64,000 nucleotides of DNA from CATQHD01 sp965202675 (GCA_965202675.1 OZ241842.1:682001-746000), one strand, 5' to 3'; positions 40,297 to 50,006 are shown, counted from the stretch's first letter. The notes: generated by a model not told the origin, from the sequence alone. Made by a program: numbers and translations.

Positions 40297-42104
40297 CAGC
40301 CCTCCCCCCGCTCCTGCTCCTGCCCGGCCGCCCCCGCCCCGGTGAAGACCCCGCCCTTCTGGAGCCAGGCGTCCTGGGTCAGCTCGTGGCTGTGCAGCTC
40401 GCGGGACCTCCGCACGCTGGGCACCAGGCCCTCGGGCTTGCGCAGCATCATAAAGATCAGGAGCGCTCCGTAGATGAGCAGCTTGAACTCGCCGAACTCC
40501 TGGAGGAGGCCCGGTACGTTGGGGCCCCCCAACACCCCGATCAGCACCACCGCCCCGACCGCCACCCCGGTGATGTTGCCCATCCCCCCCACGATCACCA
40601 CCACCAGGACGATGATCGACACCAGCAGCTCGAACGAGCTGGGAAACACCGAACCCACCTTGGCCGCGAACAGGGCGCCGGCGAATCCGGCCAGCACCGC
40701 CCCCACGATGAAGGCGTTGAGTTTGGCCTTGACGATGCTGATCCCCATGGCTTCGGCCACCGTTTCATCCTCCCGGAGGGCGGTCCACGCCCGTCCGATG
40801 CGCGACTCCTGGAGGGACCAGGAAATCCAGGCCGACAGCGCCACGAAGAACAGGGCGAAGTAGAGCACCTCTTCGGGGCCGACCCCGCTCACCGTGGTGA
40901 AGCCGAGCGGTATTCCGGGGATGTTCTGGACTCCCTGGGCGCCCCCGAAGGTGTGGGAGAGCCAGTCGGACAGGAACAGGATGCGGACTATCTCCCCGAA
41001 GCCCAGGGTTACGATGGCCAGGTAGTCGCCCCGCATCCGGATCACGGGAGTGCCGACCAGCAGGCCGGCCAGAGCAGACATTACGACCGCCGCCGGCAGG
41101 GCCAACCACCATGACCATTCCAGGGCGAAACGGGGCGAGATGGGCGAGGTCAACACCCCGACGGTGTAGGCCCCCACCGCGAAGAAGGCCACATAACCCA
41201 GATCCAGCATTCCCGCCAGGCCGACCACGATGTTTAGGCCCAAACCCATCAGCAGGAACAACCCCACGTTGGCCAGCACCTCCGACAGCAGGCTGCCGAG
41301 CAGCTGCGGAAGGGCGATCAGGAACACCAGCACCAGCACCGCCAGGATCACGGAGTTGCGGGTGCGCCGCTTGGCGTCGGCCGCGAACAGACGCTCCCGC
41401 ATCCGGGACGCCCCGCCTCTGGTGCGCCCCGCCAGGGCGCCTGCCGCCGCCGCCAGTATCAGGGCCGCCCACCACTCCAGCGCCCGCTGGGTGAACACCG
41501 CATCCGACGCCGCCTCCAGCCGGATCTGCCGGAGGACCTGGGAGATGACCTGCTCGAGGAGGGCCGCCACCACCACCCACTCCGCCGCCAGGATAAGCCG
41601 CCGCCGCCAAGAGGAGGAGATCAGGTGCATGAGGCCGCCCGCCAGCCCCAGCACAGCCGGCGCCAGCGCGGTGATAACCAGCCCGGCGGGGACGCCCGCC
41701 CCCCGCGTCAGCAGCTCCACCATCCGGGGCGAGAAGGACACGAATACGGCCCGCATGTCGAAGGCGTTTACGAGGGCGGTGAACACCGTCATCACCACCC
41801 CTCCCATCAGCCCGACCGCCGCCCCCGCCGCCGCATTGCGGAAGCCCTTGGGCGGCGCTTCCACGCCTTCGAGCACCGGCGTGTTGGAAACCTGGTATCC
41901 GGCTACGGGCAGCATCCACAACAGCAGCAGGTAACCGAGGCTGAGCACCGGATAGACCAGCAGGCGGTCGCCGAATGCCTCCAGCATCCCCACCGCGGCG
42001 GTGAACACGGGCACCCCGCCCGCGATCCATCCCCAACGGAGTATCCGGCGAAGATCGAAGGAAGCGGTTGTCCCGCCCTCGATCATGCCCCGGTCCTCCG
42101 TCAT
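40296..42104 (-). CDS. livM: Branched-chain amino-acid-type ABC transporter permease LivM with N-terminal membrane extension
   Basis: 602 residues from ATG 42104, which overlaps the livH stop (ATGA). The C-terminal 330 residues are a typical LivM: NVGLFLLMGLGLNIVVGLAGMLDLGY, then GTPVIRMRGDYLAIVTLGFGEIVR and the ATPase-contact loop RIGRAWTALREDETVAEAMGI. The first 260 residues hold about six extra hydrophobic segments (WGWIAGGVPVFTAAVGML, LVITALAPAVLGLAGGL) not seen in usual LivM proteins of about 320-430 residues. The extension may be regulatory. A charged tail of about 40 residues ends the protein. Confidence 0.87.
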   Translation of the reverse strand: MTEDRGMIEGGTTASFDLRRILRWGWIAGGVPVFTAAVGMLEAFGDRLLVYPVLSLGYLLLLWMLPVAGYQVSNTPVLEGVEAPPKGFRNAAAGAAVGLMGGVVMTVFTALVNAFDMRAVFVSFSPRMVELLTRGAGVPAGLVITALAPAVLGLAGGLMHLISSSWRRRLILAAEWVVVAALLEQVISQVLRQIRLEAASDAVFTQRALEWWAALILAAAAGALAGRTRGGASRMRERLFAADAKRRTRNSVILAVLVLVFLIALPQLLGSLLSEVLANVGLFLLMGLGLNIVVGLAGMLDLGYVAFFAVGAYTVGVLTSPISPRFALEWSWWLALPAAVVMSALAGLLVGTPVIRMRGDYLAIVTLGFGEIVRILFLSDWLSHTFGGAQGVQNIPGIPLGFTTVSGVGPEEVLYFALFFVALSAWISWSLQESRIGRAWTALREDETVAEAMGISIVKAKLNAFIVGAVLAGFAGALFAAKVGSVFPSSFELLVSIIVLVVVIVGGMGNITGVAVGAVVLIGVLGGPNVPGLLQEFGEFKLLIYGALLIFMMLRKPEGLVPSVRRSRELHSHELTQDAWLQKGGVFTGAGAAGQEQERGEG

Positions 42105-43198
42105 GCCCGGTCCTCGGCCGCCAGCCGCTCGCCGAACAAGCCGCCGGGTTTGAAGATGAGCACCAGCACCAGCGCGGTGAAGGCCACCACGTCCTTGAGC
42201 TGGGAGACGCCGGGGATGCCGAAACCGGCCAGCACCAGCTGCGGAACCACCCCCTCGAACAAGCCCAGCAGCACCCCTCCGGCCATCGAACCGGCCAGGT
42301 TGCCCACCCCGCCCAACACCGCCGCGGTGAAGGCCTTGATTCCCGGAAGGAAGCCGGTGATGAACGAGACCCCCCTGAAAAGCAGCGCCCACAGGGTGCC
42401 GGCGATGCCCGCCATCGCCCCCCCCACCGCGAAGGTGGCCACGATGGTGCGGTCCACGTTGATCCCCATCAGGGCGGCGATCTCCTTGTCCTCGGCCACC
42501 GCCCGGATCGAGCGGCCTATCCGGGTTTTCTCCACCAACAGGTACAGGCCGACCATGGCCGCCGCCCCCACCACGATCACCGCCAGCTTGGTGCCCTCTA
42601 TCTGCAGGCCGAGGATGCCGATTCGGCTGCGCATGTAGTCGGGGGGCGGGGGGTAGTTCTTGACCGCCACCCCGAAGAGGCCTGCGAAGGTGTACTGGAG
42701 GAAGAACGAGATGCCGATGGAGGTGATGAGGGGAATCAGGCGGGGGGCGCCCCGCAGCGGCCGATAGGCGACCCGCTCCACGATCACCGCCACCAGGGTG
42801 GAAGACAAGATAGAGCAGAACAGCACCAGCAGGATGGACAGGACGAAGTCGGTCTCCCAGAACCGTATTTCCCACAGGTAGTCGGCCACGAAGAAGCCCA
42901 CCATTCCACCGGCCATGAACACTTCCCCGTGGGCGAAGTTGATGAAACCGAGAACCCCGTAGACCATCGAGTAGCCGAGGGCGATCAGGCCGTACATGGC
43001 TCCTTGGGCGAGGCCCGCCACCACCAGGTCGCGCCAGGCCTCGCCGGTGGGGCCCTCGCCGTTGACGCCCTGTATCACCGTCCCCGTCACACCCCACACC
43101 AGCACTACGAGCGCGGCGATGCGGACGAACCAGAGGAATACGTCTACCCACCCCGGACGCCGCTTGCGCGGGACCGGGGGAACGGCGGCAGCAGTCAC
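42101..43198 (-). CDS. livH: Branched-chain amino-acid-type ABC transporter permease LivH
   Basis: A 365-residue permease. The LivH features are GLAQGAMYGLIALGYSMVYGVLGFINFAHGEVFM, then YRPLRGAPRLIPLITSIGISFFLQ and the ATPase-contact segment IGRSIRAVAEDKEIAALMGIN. GTG 43198 is used as start; a cytoplasmic N-terminus of about 25 residues precedes the first helix. The gene follows the binding-protein gene after 183 bp containing a strong hairpin. Confidence 0.88.
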   Translation of the reverse strand: MTAAAVPPVPRKRRPGWVDVFLWFVRIAALVVLVWGVTGTVIQGVNGEGPTGEAWRDLVVAGLAQGAMYGLIALGYSMVYGVLGFINFAHGEVFMAGGMVGFFVADYLWEIRFWETDFVLSILLVLFCSILSSTLVAVIVERVAYRPLRGAPRLIPLITSIGISFFLQYTFAGLFGVAVKNYPPPPDYMRSRIGILGLQIEGTKLAVIVVGAAAMVGLYLLVEKTRIGRSIRAVAEDKEIAALMGINVDRTIVATFAVGGAMAGIAGTLWALLFRGVSFITGFLPGIKAFTAAVLGGVGNLAGSMAGGVLLGLFEGVVPQLVLAGFGIPGVSQLKDVVAFTALVLVLIFKPGGLFGERLAAEDRA

Positions 43199-43320
43199 GG
43201 GGAGAACTATATCAAAACCGGTGCGGCCCTCACGGCTGCCGCCCCCTGCAGGGGGTTTGATCCCGAGAGGGGCTCCGGGCTCTTCCTCCGTCGATCCAAC
43301 GGTCGCCGGACCCGCCGGCC

Positions 43321-43350
43321 GCCGGGGGCGCTCTGCCGAACGCCCCCGGC
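43321..43350 (-). terminator. Strong hairpin between binding-protein and permease genes
   Basis: A perfect 10-bp stem (GCCGGGGGCG/CGCCCCCGGC) with a 10-base loop. No T-run follows, so it may be a partial terminator or an mRNA stabiliser that keeps the binding protein in excess over the membrane parts, as is common in such operons. Confidence 0.5.
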
Positions 43351-43381
43351 CCCGTCAGAGGAAGACAGGCGGCGAGCCGGC

Positions 43382-45907
43382 TCAGGGGGCGTAGCCGAAG
43401 ACTACGTTGGATTTGCCTGCTTCGATGTCCCGGGAATCGGTGTGATGAACCACCGTAATCAGCTGCGAACCGCAATCCCCGAACGCGTCGCAGTCGATCC
43501 GTCCGATGATCCCGTCGATTATGGTCCGGTTCAGCTCGTCTCGGAGGCGGGCGCGGTCGATATACAGAGTCCCTCCGGACTCCACCGCCACCCGGTCAAC
43601 AGCCCGCAGCAGCATCGTGGCCGCGTCATACGAATGCGCCCAGAAAGACGCCGACGGTGCCTCCCCGTACTCATCCTCATACGCCGCCAAGAAATCACCT
43701 GCCGTCTTACCCGTAATACTGTTCCGATTCGACCCATACCGCAAATCCGGCCCCGACATAAACACCCCCTCCGACTCAGGCAACTCCATAAAATTATCCG
43801 TCAACAAACCATCAGCCGCGATCAACGTCACACCCTCCAAACCAGACACACCCCCAACCTGCTGAACAATAAAACCACCCTCCGGCATAAAAATCGGGAA
43901 AAACACAGCCTGCGGACCCCCCGCCGCCACCTCCGTCAACACCGCCGTCATATCCGTATCCCCCTTATTAACCGCCGTAAACACCGACACCACCCCACCC
44001 AACTCCTCAAAAGCATCCCTGAACGCCTGCGCCAACCCCTGCGTATACGGATCCCCGTCATGAACCGCCGCCGCCCGATTCAAACCCAACTCATTACGCA
44101 CAAACAACGCCACCGCCCGACCCTGAAACAAATCATTATGCGCAGTCCGATAATAACCAGGCTGATAAGCCGACCCCGCCGCACCCGCCAAATCCGAAGT
44201 CAACGCCGGAGAAGTATTAGACGGCGAAATCATCACCATCCCCGCACCCGAAATCAACGGAGAAGCCGCCACCGCCGCCCCCGAACACGACGTACCGATC
44301 ACCCCCACCACATCCGGATCCGCCACAATCGACTGCGCAGCCGCCTGACCCCCATCAGCCGAACACAAATCATCCAACCCCGCACCAATAGACACCCCAC
44401 GGCCCGCCACCGGCCCATAATCCGCCACCGCCAACTCCACCCCCCGCTGATTCGGCAAACCCAAAAACGCCACATCCCCCGTAATCGCATTCAACGACCT
44501 GATCTGAATCATCTCACCCGCACCCACCTCAACCGCACCCAACTCACCAGGCTCGAAGTCGGTGACCATCGGAACAGAGGGGGCGAAACCGTAGACTACG
44601 TTGGATTTGCCTGCTTCGATGTCCCGGGAATCGGTGTGATGAACCACCGTAATCAGCTGCGAACCGCAATCCCCGAACGTATCACAGGAAATCTCACCGA
44701 TAATCCCGTCGAAGCTGGTCTGGTCCAGCTCGTCCCGGAGGCGGGCCCGGTCGATATACAAAGTCCCGCCGGACTCCACCGCCACCCGATCAACAGCCCG
44801 CAACAACATCGTAGCCGCGTCATACGAATGCGCCCAAAAAGACGCCGACGGCGCCTCCCCGTACTCATCCTCATAAGCCGCCAAGAAATCACCCGCCGTC
44901 TTACCCGTAATACTGTTCCGATTCGACCCATACCGCAAATCCGGCCCCGACATAAACACCCCCTCCGACTCAGGCAACTCCATAAAATTATCCGTCAACA
45001 AACCATCAGCCGCGATCAACGTCACACCCTCCAACCCAGACACACCCCCAACCTGCTGAACAATAAAACCACCCTCCGGCATAAAAATCGGGAAAAACAC
45101 AGCCTGCGGACCCCCCGCCGCCACCTCCGTCAACACCGCCGTCATATCCGTATCCCCCTTATTAACCGCCGTAAACACCGACACCACCCCGCCCAACTCC
45201 TCAAAAGCATCCCTAAACGCCTGCGCCAAACCCTGCGTATACGGATCCCCGTCATGAACCGCCGCCGCCCGATTCAAACCCAACTCATTACGCACAAACA
45301 ACGCCACCGCCCGACCCTGAAACAAATCATTATGCGCAGTCCGATAATAACCAGGCTGATAAGCCGACCCCGCCGCACCCGCCAAATCCGAAGTCAACGC
45401 CGGAGAAGTATTAGACGGCGAAATCATCACCATCCCCGCATCCGAAATCAACGGAGAAGCAGCCACCGCCGCCCCAGAACACGACGTACCGATCACCCCC
45501 ACCACATCCGGATCCGCCACAATCGACTGCGCAGCCGCCTGACCACCATCAGCCGAACACAAATCATCCAACCCCGCACCGATAGACACCCCACGGCCCG
45601 CCACCAGCCCATAATCCGCCACCGCCAACTCCACCCCCCGCTGATTCGGCAAACCCAAAAACGCCACATCCCCCGTAATCGCATTCAACGACCTGATCTG
45701 AATCATCTCACCCGCACCCACCTCAACCGCACCCAACTCACCAGGCGCGAACTCCTCCACCTCCTGGGTCACAACAGCGGCGGCCGAGGCCGGCTGTTCG
45801 GCCGCCGCGGTGGTAGAGCTCTCGGCGGCGGGCGGGTCGTCCGCCTCCCCGCCGCAGGCCGCCGCAGCAAGCATCAGCGCCAAACCCAGAGATGTCAGCC
45901 TTCGCAT
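43382..45907 (-). CDS. Double-domain LivJ-type substrate-binding lipoprotein (internal tandem duplication)
   Basis: 841 residues from ATG 45907, with GGGAGGAAG upstream. A lipobox (LAAAAC, Cys about residue 19) is followed by a Ser/Ala/Glu linker and two almost identical Peripla_BP_6 domains of 398 residues each. Repeated marks in both are RSLNAITGDVAFLGLPNQRG, CSGAAVAASPLIS, SPSNTSPALTSDLAG, FFPIFMPEGGFIVQQVGG and FWAHSYDAATMLLRAVDRV. Normal LivJ proteins carry one domain. The fused pair could raise the local concentration of loaded domain at the transporter. DNA of the duplicated part is C/A-rich on the plus strand, unlike its flanks. It is the first gene of the liv operon. Confidence 0.88.
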   Translation of the reverse strand: MRRLTSLGLALMLAAAACGGEADDPPAAESSTTAAAEQPASAAAVVTQEVEEFAPGELGAVEVGAGEMIQIRSLNAITGDVAFLGLPNQRGVELAVADYGLVAGRGVSIGAGLDDLCSADGGQAAAQSIVADPDVVGVIGTSCSGAAVAASPLISDAGMVMISPSNTSPALTSDLAGAAGSAYQPGYYRTAHNDLFQGRAVALFVRNELGLNRAAAVHDGDPYTQGLAQAFRDAFEELGGVVSVFTAVNKGDTDMTAVLTEVAAGGPQAVFFPIFMPEGGFIVQQVGGVSGLEGVTLIAADGLLTDNFMELPESEGVFMSGPDLRYGSNRNSITGKTAGDFLAAYEDEYGEAPSASFWAHSYDAATMLLRAVDRVAVESGGTLYIDRARLRDELDQTSFDGIIGEISCDTFGDCGSQLITVVHHTDSRDIEAGKSNVVYGFAPSVPMVTDFEPGELGAVEVGAGEMIQIRSLNAITGDVAFLGLPNQRGVELAVADYGPVAGRGVSIGAGLDDLCSADGGQAAAQSIVADPDVVGVIGTSCSGAAVAASPLISGAGMVMISPSNTSPALTSDLAGAAGSAYQPGYYRTAHNDLFQGRAVALFVRNELGLNRAAAVHDGDPYTQGLAQAFRDAFEELGGVVSVFTAVNKGDTDMTAVLTEVAAGGPQAVFFPIFMPEGGFIVQQVGGVSGLEGVTLIAADGLLTDNFMELPESEGVFMSGPDLRYGSNRNSITGKTAGDFLAAYEDEYGEAPSASFWAHSYDAATMLLRAVDRVAVESGGTLYIDRARLRDELNRTIIDGIIGRIDCDAFGDCGSQLITVVHHTDSRDIEAGKSNVVFGYAP
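43390..45745 (-). repeat. 1194-bp near-identical tandem duplication within the binding-protein gene
   Basis: Copy 1 spans about 44552-45745 and copy 2 about 43390-44551, with an offset of exactly 1194 bp (398 codons). Most differences are single bases clustered at the domain ends, which suggests recent duplication or ongoing gene conversion. Confidence 0.9.
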
Positions 45908-46082
45908 TCTTCCTCCCTTCAACAGCCGGGCCCCGGCGTCAGGCGCCGGAGAAGCCCAGACCGCAGGCCATCTGGGCTGATAATAACCCACAGGCCGTTT
46001 CCACTCATCATTTTGATCATTCTAGCGGCTCGGCGGACTAGGAATCCACTGTCGCTCTCGCTCCGGGGGAGACATCAAAGAT

Positions 46083-46111
46083 TTGAGAATGAGTATTATT
46101 ATCAATATATA
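46083..46111 (+). promoter_or_regulatory. Promoter in AT-rich island, TTGAGA-N17-TATATA
   Basis: TTGAGA (46083-46088) and TATATA (46106-46111) are spaced by 17 bases in the 280-bp gap between the divergent binding-protein and DUF222 genes. The surrounding 100 bp is the most AT-rich DNA in this part of the window and probably serves both directions; on the other strand TTGTTT and TAATAA are similarly spaced. Confidence 0.5.
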
Positions 46112-46195
46112 ACTCATAAAACAATCTGGTAAAATTTTTTATCATACTCTAATAATCGTCAGGAACTGTCACACCCCCTTGATACATTGAACGCC

Positions 46196-47701
46196 ATGAA
46201 CGACATGAAGCAAGCAACCGGCGCCGAAGCCTGGTCCGAGACCCTCTACGCCGCCTGCGGACGGATCGAGTCCTCGGCCGCCGCCCTGGCCCGCAGCGCG
46301 GACCGGCGGTTGTCCGAGCCGGAGATGGACCTGCTGGCCGGAACCATCAAGCGGGTGGACGCCATGCTGGCTTCCGTCAAGTGCGGGGTGTCGCGGCAGG
46401 TGAGGGAAGCCCGGGGCAAGGCCGCCGCCGGGCGGGTGCTCCGCGACCGGATGGGCATGACCGGCAGCGAAGCGGCGAAGGTCAACAAGGTCTCCCAGGC
46501 GCTCGAGGAGATGCCCAACACCAAATCCATGCTCGAATCCGGGAAGCTGACCCTCAGCCATGCGCTGACAGCCGCCAACACCGCCGGGGTCGAGGACGCC
46601 CGAGCCGTGGACGGGGATCAGCAGCTGCTGGAGGAAGCGGCCGGCGCCTCGCCCGACCGGTTCCGTTTCCTGGCCCGGCAGTGGCGCAACGAACGTTCCG
46701 CCGACCGGGGCGAGAGGCTGTTGGAACGGCAGCGGGAGGACCGGAGGGCGCATCTCAGATGGGACGATGTGAAAGAAATGGGGACGCTGTACGCCGAGAT
46801 GGACCCCGTTCGCTACGAACAGATACATCAGGCCGTCGAGAGACAGGCAGACAAACTGTGGCGGGCCGACGCCCGGGGTGATCTCCCGGCCGAGGAGGTG
46901 CGCACGGTCCGGCAGCGGCGCATCGACGCTCTGTTCGAGCTGGTCACCGGCAGAGATGCCTTGAGTCTGCAGCCGCTTCCCGACGCCAAAGGCCGGACCG
47001 AAACGACGCTGGTCGTTCTGGCCGACCTCGGGCTGCTGGACGGGACAGACCCCTCCGGCTCATGCGAGATACTCGATGCGGGGCCGGTGCCCCCCGGCAT
47101 CCTGGAACATCTCACCCCGGACACCAAACTCCGCGGGATGATCTTCGGCGGGGACGGCCAGCCTCTCTGGCTGGGCCGCGCCCGACGCATAGCCAACGAC
47201 CACCAAAGGCTGGCCGCAGCCGTACGAGACCGGGGATGCGTCCTCTGCCCCAAGCCTTCTCATGAGACGGAAATGCATCACCTCCGAGACTGGACGGCCG
47301 ACCAGGGAACCACCGACATCGACAACCTCGTATCCCTCTGCGGCCCCGACCACCGCCGCCTCCAACAACACAACCTCCAACTGATCAAGGACAGAAACGG
47401 CCGCTGGATTACCCGGCCCAGAACCGGAAAACCCACCCCGCCGCCGCCCGCCCGCCCCGGCCGAGGCAACAACACCAGAAGCAGCCTCCGCCCGAACAGC
47501 AGCAAGACCGCCCGCGCCGCCGCCCCCTCCGCCGCCCAACCCGCCGCGGACTCCCGAGGCGCCGGCGCCCGCCGCAACGCGCCCCCGGCCGGCCCCCTCC
47601 CCGGCGCGGTCCTGCCGGATCCGGCCCTGAACGAACCGCCGGCCGCCGGCCGCTCATCACCCCGGCGGCAACCCCCGATCCGAGCGGGGCCCGCCCCATA
47701 A
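46196..47701 (+). CDS. DUF222 and HNH endonuclease domain protein
   Basis: About 501 residues from ATG 46196 (TTG 46187 and ATG 46205 are also possible). The N-terminal two thirds is the helical DUF222 region (DRRLSEPEMDLLAGTIKRVD, SQALEEMPNTKSMLESGKLT). The HNH part has CVLCPKPSHETEMHHLRDW and TDIDNLVSLCGPDHRRL, with the Cys and His residues for metal binding. A Pro/Arg/Ser-rich tail of about 80 residues follows. These proteins are multicopy in many actinobacteria and often treated as mobile or retrohoming relics; the biological role is unclear. Confidence 0.85.
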   Translation: MNDMKQATGAEAWSETLYAACGRIESSAAALARSADRRLSEPEMDLLAGTIKRVDAMLASVKCGVSRQVREARGKAAAGRVLRDRMGMTGSEAAKVNKVSQALEEMPNTKSMLESGKLTLSHALTAANTAGVEDARAVDGDQQLLEEAAGASPDRFRFLARQWRNERSADRGERLLERQREDRRAHLRWDDVKEMGTLYAEMDPVRYEQIHQAVERQADKLWRADARGDLPAEEVRTVRQRRIDALFELVTGRDALSLQPLPDAKGRTETTLVVLADLGLLDGTDPSGSCEILDAGPVPPGILEHLTPDTKLRGMIFGGDGQPLWLGRARRIANDHQRLAAAVRDRGCVLCPKPSHETEMHHLRDWTADQGTTDIDNLVSLCGPDHRRLQQHNLQLIKDRNGRWITRPRTGKPTPPPPARPGRGNNTRSSLRPNSSKTARAAAPSAAQPAADSRGAGARRNAPPAGPLPGAVLPDPALNEPPAAGRSSPRRQPPIRAGPAP

Positions 47702-47887
47702 ACGGCCGGCGGAGCTCCGGAACCGGCCTCCTATCCAACCTCCGCGCGTTGGCGAGTCGAGTCGATCAAGTCAAAAGCCGCGGCGAGTCAAGGTTTGCGG
47801 GTATACGGGTCGGCGGGCCGGCGGAAATCGGGCTCCGCGGCGCGGCTTCACGGCCGCCTCTTCGGCTCCGGACAAGCACCCCAACCG

Positions 47888-48628
47888 TCAGCTGCTCGCT
47901 TCGCGCACGCGGCGCAGCTCGAAGCAGGCCACCGCGGCCGCCGCCGAGGCGTTGAGGCTGGCCGCGCCCGCCGCCATGGGAATCGACGCCAGCAGGTCGA
48001 GGCACTGTCTGACCAGGCGGCCCAGACCACGGCTTTCCGCCCCTACGAACAGCGCCGCCGGTCCGGCCAGCAGGTCGAGGCCGAACAGGGTTCGGGAAGC
48101 TCCGGAATCCAGGCCCACGGTCCAGACCCCCGCCGCCGAAGCCCGCCGAGCCGTGTCCGCCACCGAGGACACCGCCGCCACCGGCAGGTGCTCGAGCGCG
48201 CCCGCCGCCGCCTTCAAGGCCAGCGCAGAGAAAGGCGCCGCCCGGCGGCGGGGCGCCGCCAACCCTGTCATGCCCGCCGCCAGGGCCGAACGAGCGACCG
48301 CCCCAACGTTGCGGGGATCTTCGAGATGATCCAGGACGAGAAGGGCCGGATCCTCACCATCCGGACCCCTCTCCAGCAGGCTGTCCAGGGAGACGAAGGG
48401 GATCTGACGGGCTTTCGCCGCCAGACCCTGGGGGGATTCGGTCTTGGCCAGCGGCCTGATATCGTCCACCAGCTTCACCTCGGCCCCGGAGCGGAGGGCC
48501 GCCGCCGCCAGGCTTTCCGCATCCCGGCGGGTGCGCTCCACGTAGAGGACCTCCAGCCGCCCGGCGTCCAGGGCCGCCTTGACCGCGTGTACGCCCTCGA
48601 CCCTACCGCCGAAACCAGCGGACGCCAT
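47888..48628 (-). CDS. rlmB: 23S rRNA (guanosine-2'-O-)-methyltransferase RlmB / TrmH family
   Basis: 246 residues from ATG 48628, which overlaps the cysS end by 26 bp. The SpoU fold motifs are motif 1 VLDHLEDPRNVGAVARSALA, motif 2 ALFVGAESRGLG and motif 3 IPMAAGAASLNASAAAAVA. The N-terminal substrate-binding domain is GRVEGVHAVKAALDAGRLEV. It 2'-O-methylates an rRNA (or tRNA) guanosine using SAM. Placement directly after cysS is conserved in actinobacteria. Confidence 0.88.
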   Translation of the reverse strand: MASAGFGGRVEGVHAVKAALDAGRLEVLYVERTRRDAESLAAAALRSGAEVKLVDDIRPLAKTESPQGLAAKARQIPFVSLDSLLERGPDGEDPALLVLDHLEDPRNVGAVARSALAAGMTGLAAPRRRAAPFSALALKAAAGALEHLPVAAVSSVADTARRASAAGVWTVGLDSGASRTLFGLDLLAGPAALFVGAESRGLGRLVRQCLDLLASIPMAAGAASLNASAAAAVACFELRRVREASS

Positions 48629-50006
48629 CGGACGAATCCTCGACCAGTATCCCGATCCCGGCCAGCCGGTCGCGGATGTCGTCGGCGCGGCTCCAGTCAC
48701 GGGCTTCCCTGGCCGCCCGGCGGGCCGCAACCAACGCGTCCACGATCCCCCGGGGGCTGCCCGCCGCCACGCCGCAGGCAGCCGCCAGCTCAGCCAACCG
48801 CCCGGCCAGGTCATCCAACCCTTCATCGAGGAACAGGTCGATGCCCAGCACCCCGGTGATCTCGGAGACCGCCGCCGCCCACGGACCGGCGTCCCGGCCC
48901 GCGTCCACCCGGGCGTTGCCCTGTCTGACGGCCTCGAACAACGCGGCCAACCCCTCGGCCGTATTGAAATCGTCGTCCATCGCCTCCACGAAACGCTTCA
49001 CGGTCCCCTGATGGGGCGTCGGAGCCGGAGCCGCCCGCCGGCAGAATGCCCGCAGCCGCTCCAGGCCGGCCGACGCCTCTTCGAGCATCTCTTCGGAGAA
49101 CTCCAGCGGGGAACGGTAGGCCGCCCGCAGGTAGAACAACCTCACCGCCGGCCCTCCGTAACACTCGACCGCCTCGGCCAGGTCGACCACATGCCCGGTG
49201 GACTTGGACAGCTTCTCGCCCCCCATGTTCACCATGCCGTTGTGGAGCCAGTACCGGGCCAGCGGGCGGCCCGACGAACCCTCCGACTGTGCGATCTCGT
49301 TCTCGTGGTGGGGGAACACCAGGTCGGCGCCCCCGGCATGGATGTCGAAGGGCGCCCCCAGGTACTTGGCCGACATGGCCGAGCACTCGATGTGCCATCC
49401 CGGACGGCCGGCGCCCCAGGGAGAAGGCCAGGACGGCTCCCCCGGCTTGGCCGCCTTCCAGAGGGCGAAGTCCAGCGGGTCCTCCTTGCCTGCCCCCGGC
49501 TCCACCCGCGCCCCGGCCCGCAGCTCGTCCACGTTGCGCCCGGACAGCTTCCCGTAACCCTCCGAGCCCCGCACCCTGAAATAGACATCGCCCCCGCCGG
49601 AATAGGCCAGACCCCGCTCGACCAGCCCCGCGGTCATGGCGATCATCTCCGGAATATGGTCGGTGGCGGCCGGCTCCAGATCGGGATCCAGAACGTTCAA
49701 CAGCCGGTAGACCGCCCGGAAACGGCCCGCCATCTCACCGGCCAGCGCCTCGGGGGTTACCCCCAGCCGGGCGGCGTTGGCGATGATCTTGTCGTCCACG
49801 TCGGTGACGTTCTGGACGTACAGGACCTCCCAACCCTTCCACATCAGATAGCGGCGGATCACGTCGAAGACCACCGCGCACCTTCCGTGGCCGAGATGGG
49901 GCGCCGACTGGACGGTGGGGCCGCACACGTACATTCCCACCCGGCCTTCCTGCAGGGCTTCGAAGGATTGGAGCTCCCGCCCCATGGTGTTGTAGACCGC
50001 TATCAC
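48603..50006 (-). CDS. cysS: Cysteinyl-tRNA synthetase
   Basis: 467 residues from GTG 50006. The class I signatures are HLGH (HIGH motif) in TVQSAPHLGHGRC and EKLSKS (KMSKS). Zn ligands are visible in YVCGPTV, WHIECSAMS and FPHHENE. It charges tRNA-Cys. It is part of the ispD-ispF-cysS-rlmB block common in actinobacteria. Confidence 0.95.
   Translation of the reverse strand: MIAVYNTMGRELQSFEALQEGRVGMYVCGPTVQSAPHLGHGRCAVVFDVIRRYLMWKGWEVLYVQNVTDVDDKIIANAARLGVTPEALAGEMAGRFRAVYRLLNVLDPDLEPAATDHIPEMIAMTAGLVERGLAYSGGGDVYFRVRGSEGYGKLSGRNVDELRAGARVEPGAGKEDPLDFALWKAAKPGEPSWPSPWGAGRPGWHIECSAMSAKYLGAPFDIHAGGADLVFPHHENEIAQSEGSSGRPLARYWLHNGMVNMGGEKLSKSTGHVVDLAEAVECYGGPAVRLFYLRAAYRSPLEFSEEMLEEASAGLERLRAFCRRAAPAPTPHQGTVKRFVEAMDDDFNTAEGLAALFEAVRQGNARVDAGRDAGPWAAAVSEITGVLGIDLFLDEGLDDLAGRLAELAAACGVAAGSPRGIVDALVAARRAAREARDWSRADDIRDRLAGIGILVEDSSDGVRWFRR

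Noticed and set aside
42068..46132. 1354-codon plus-strand open frame
   Set aside because: Antisense shadow of livH and the doubled binding protein, caused by their skewed composition.
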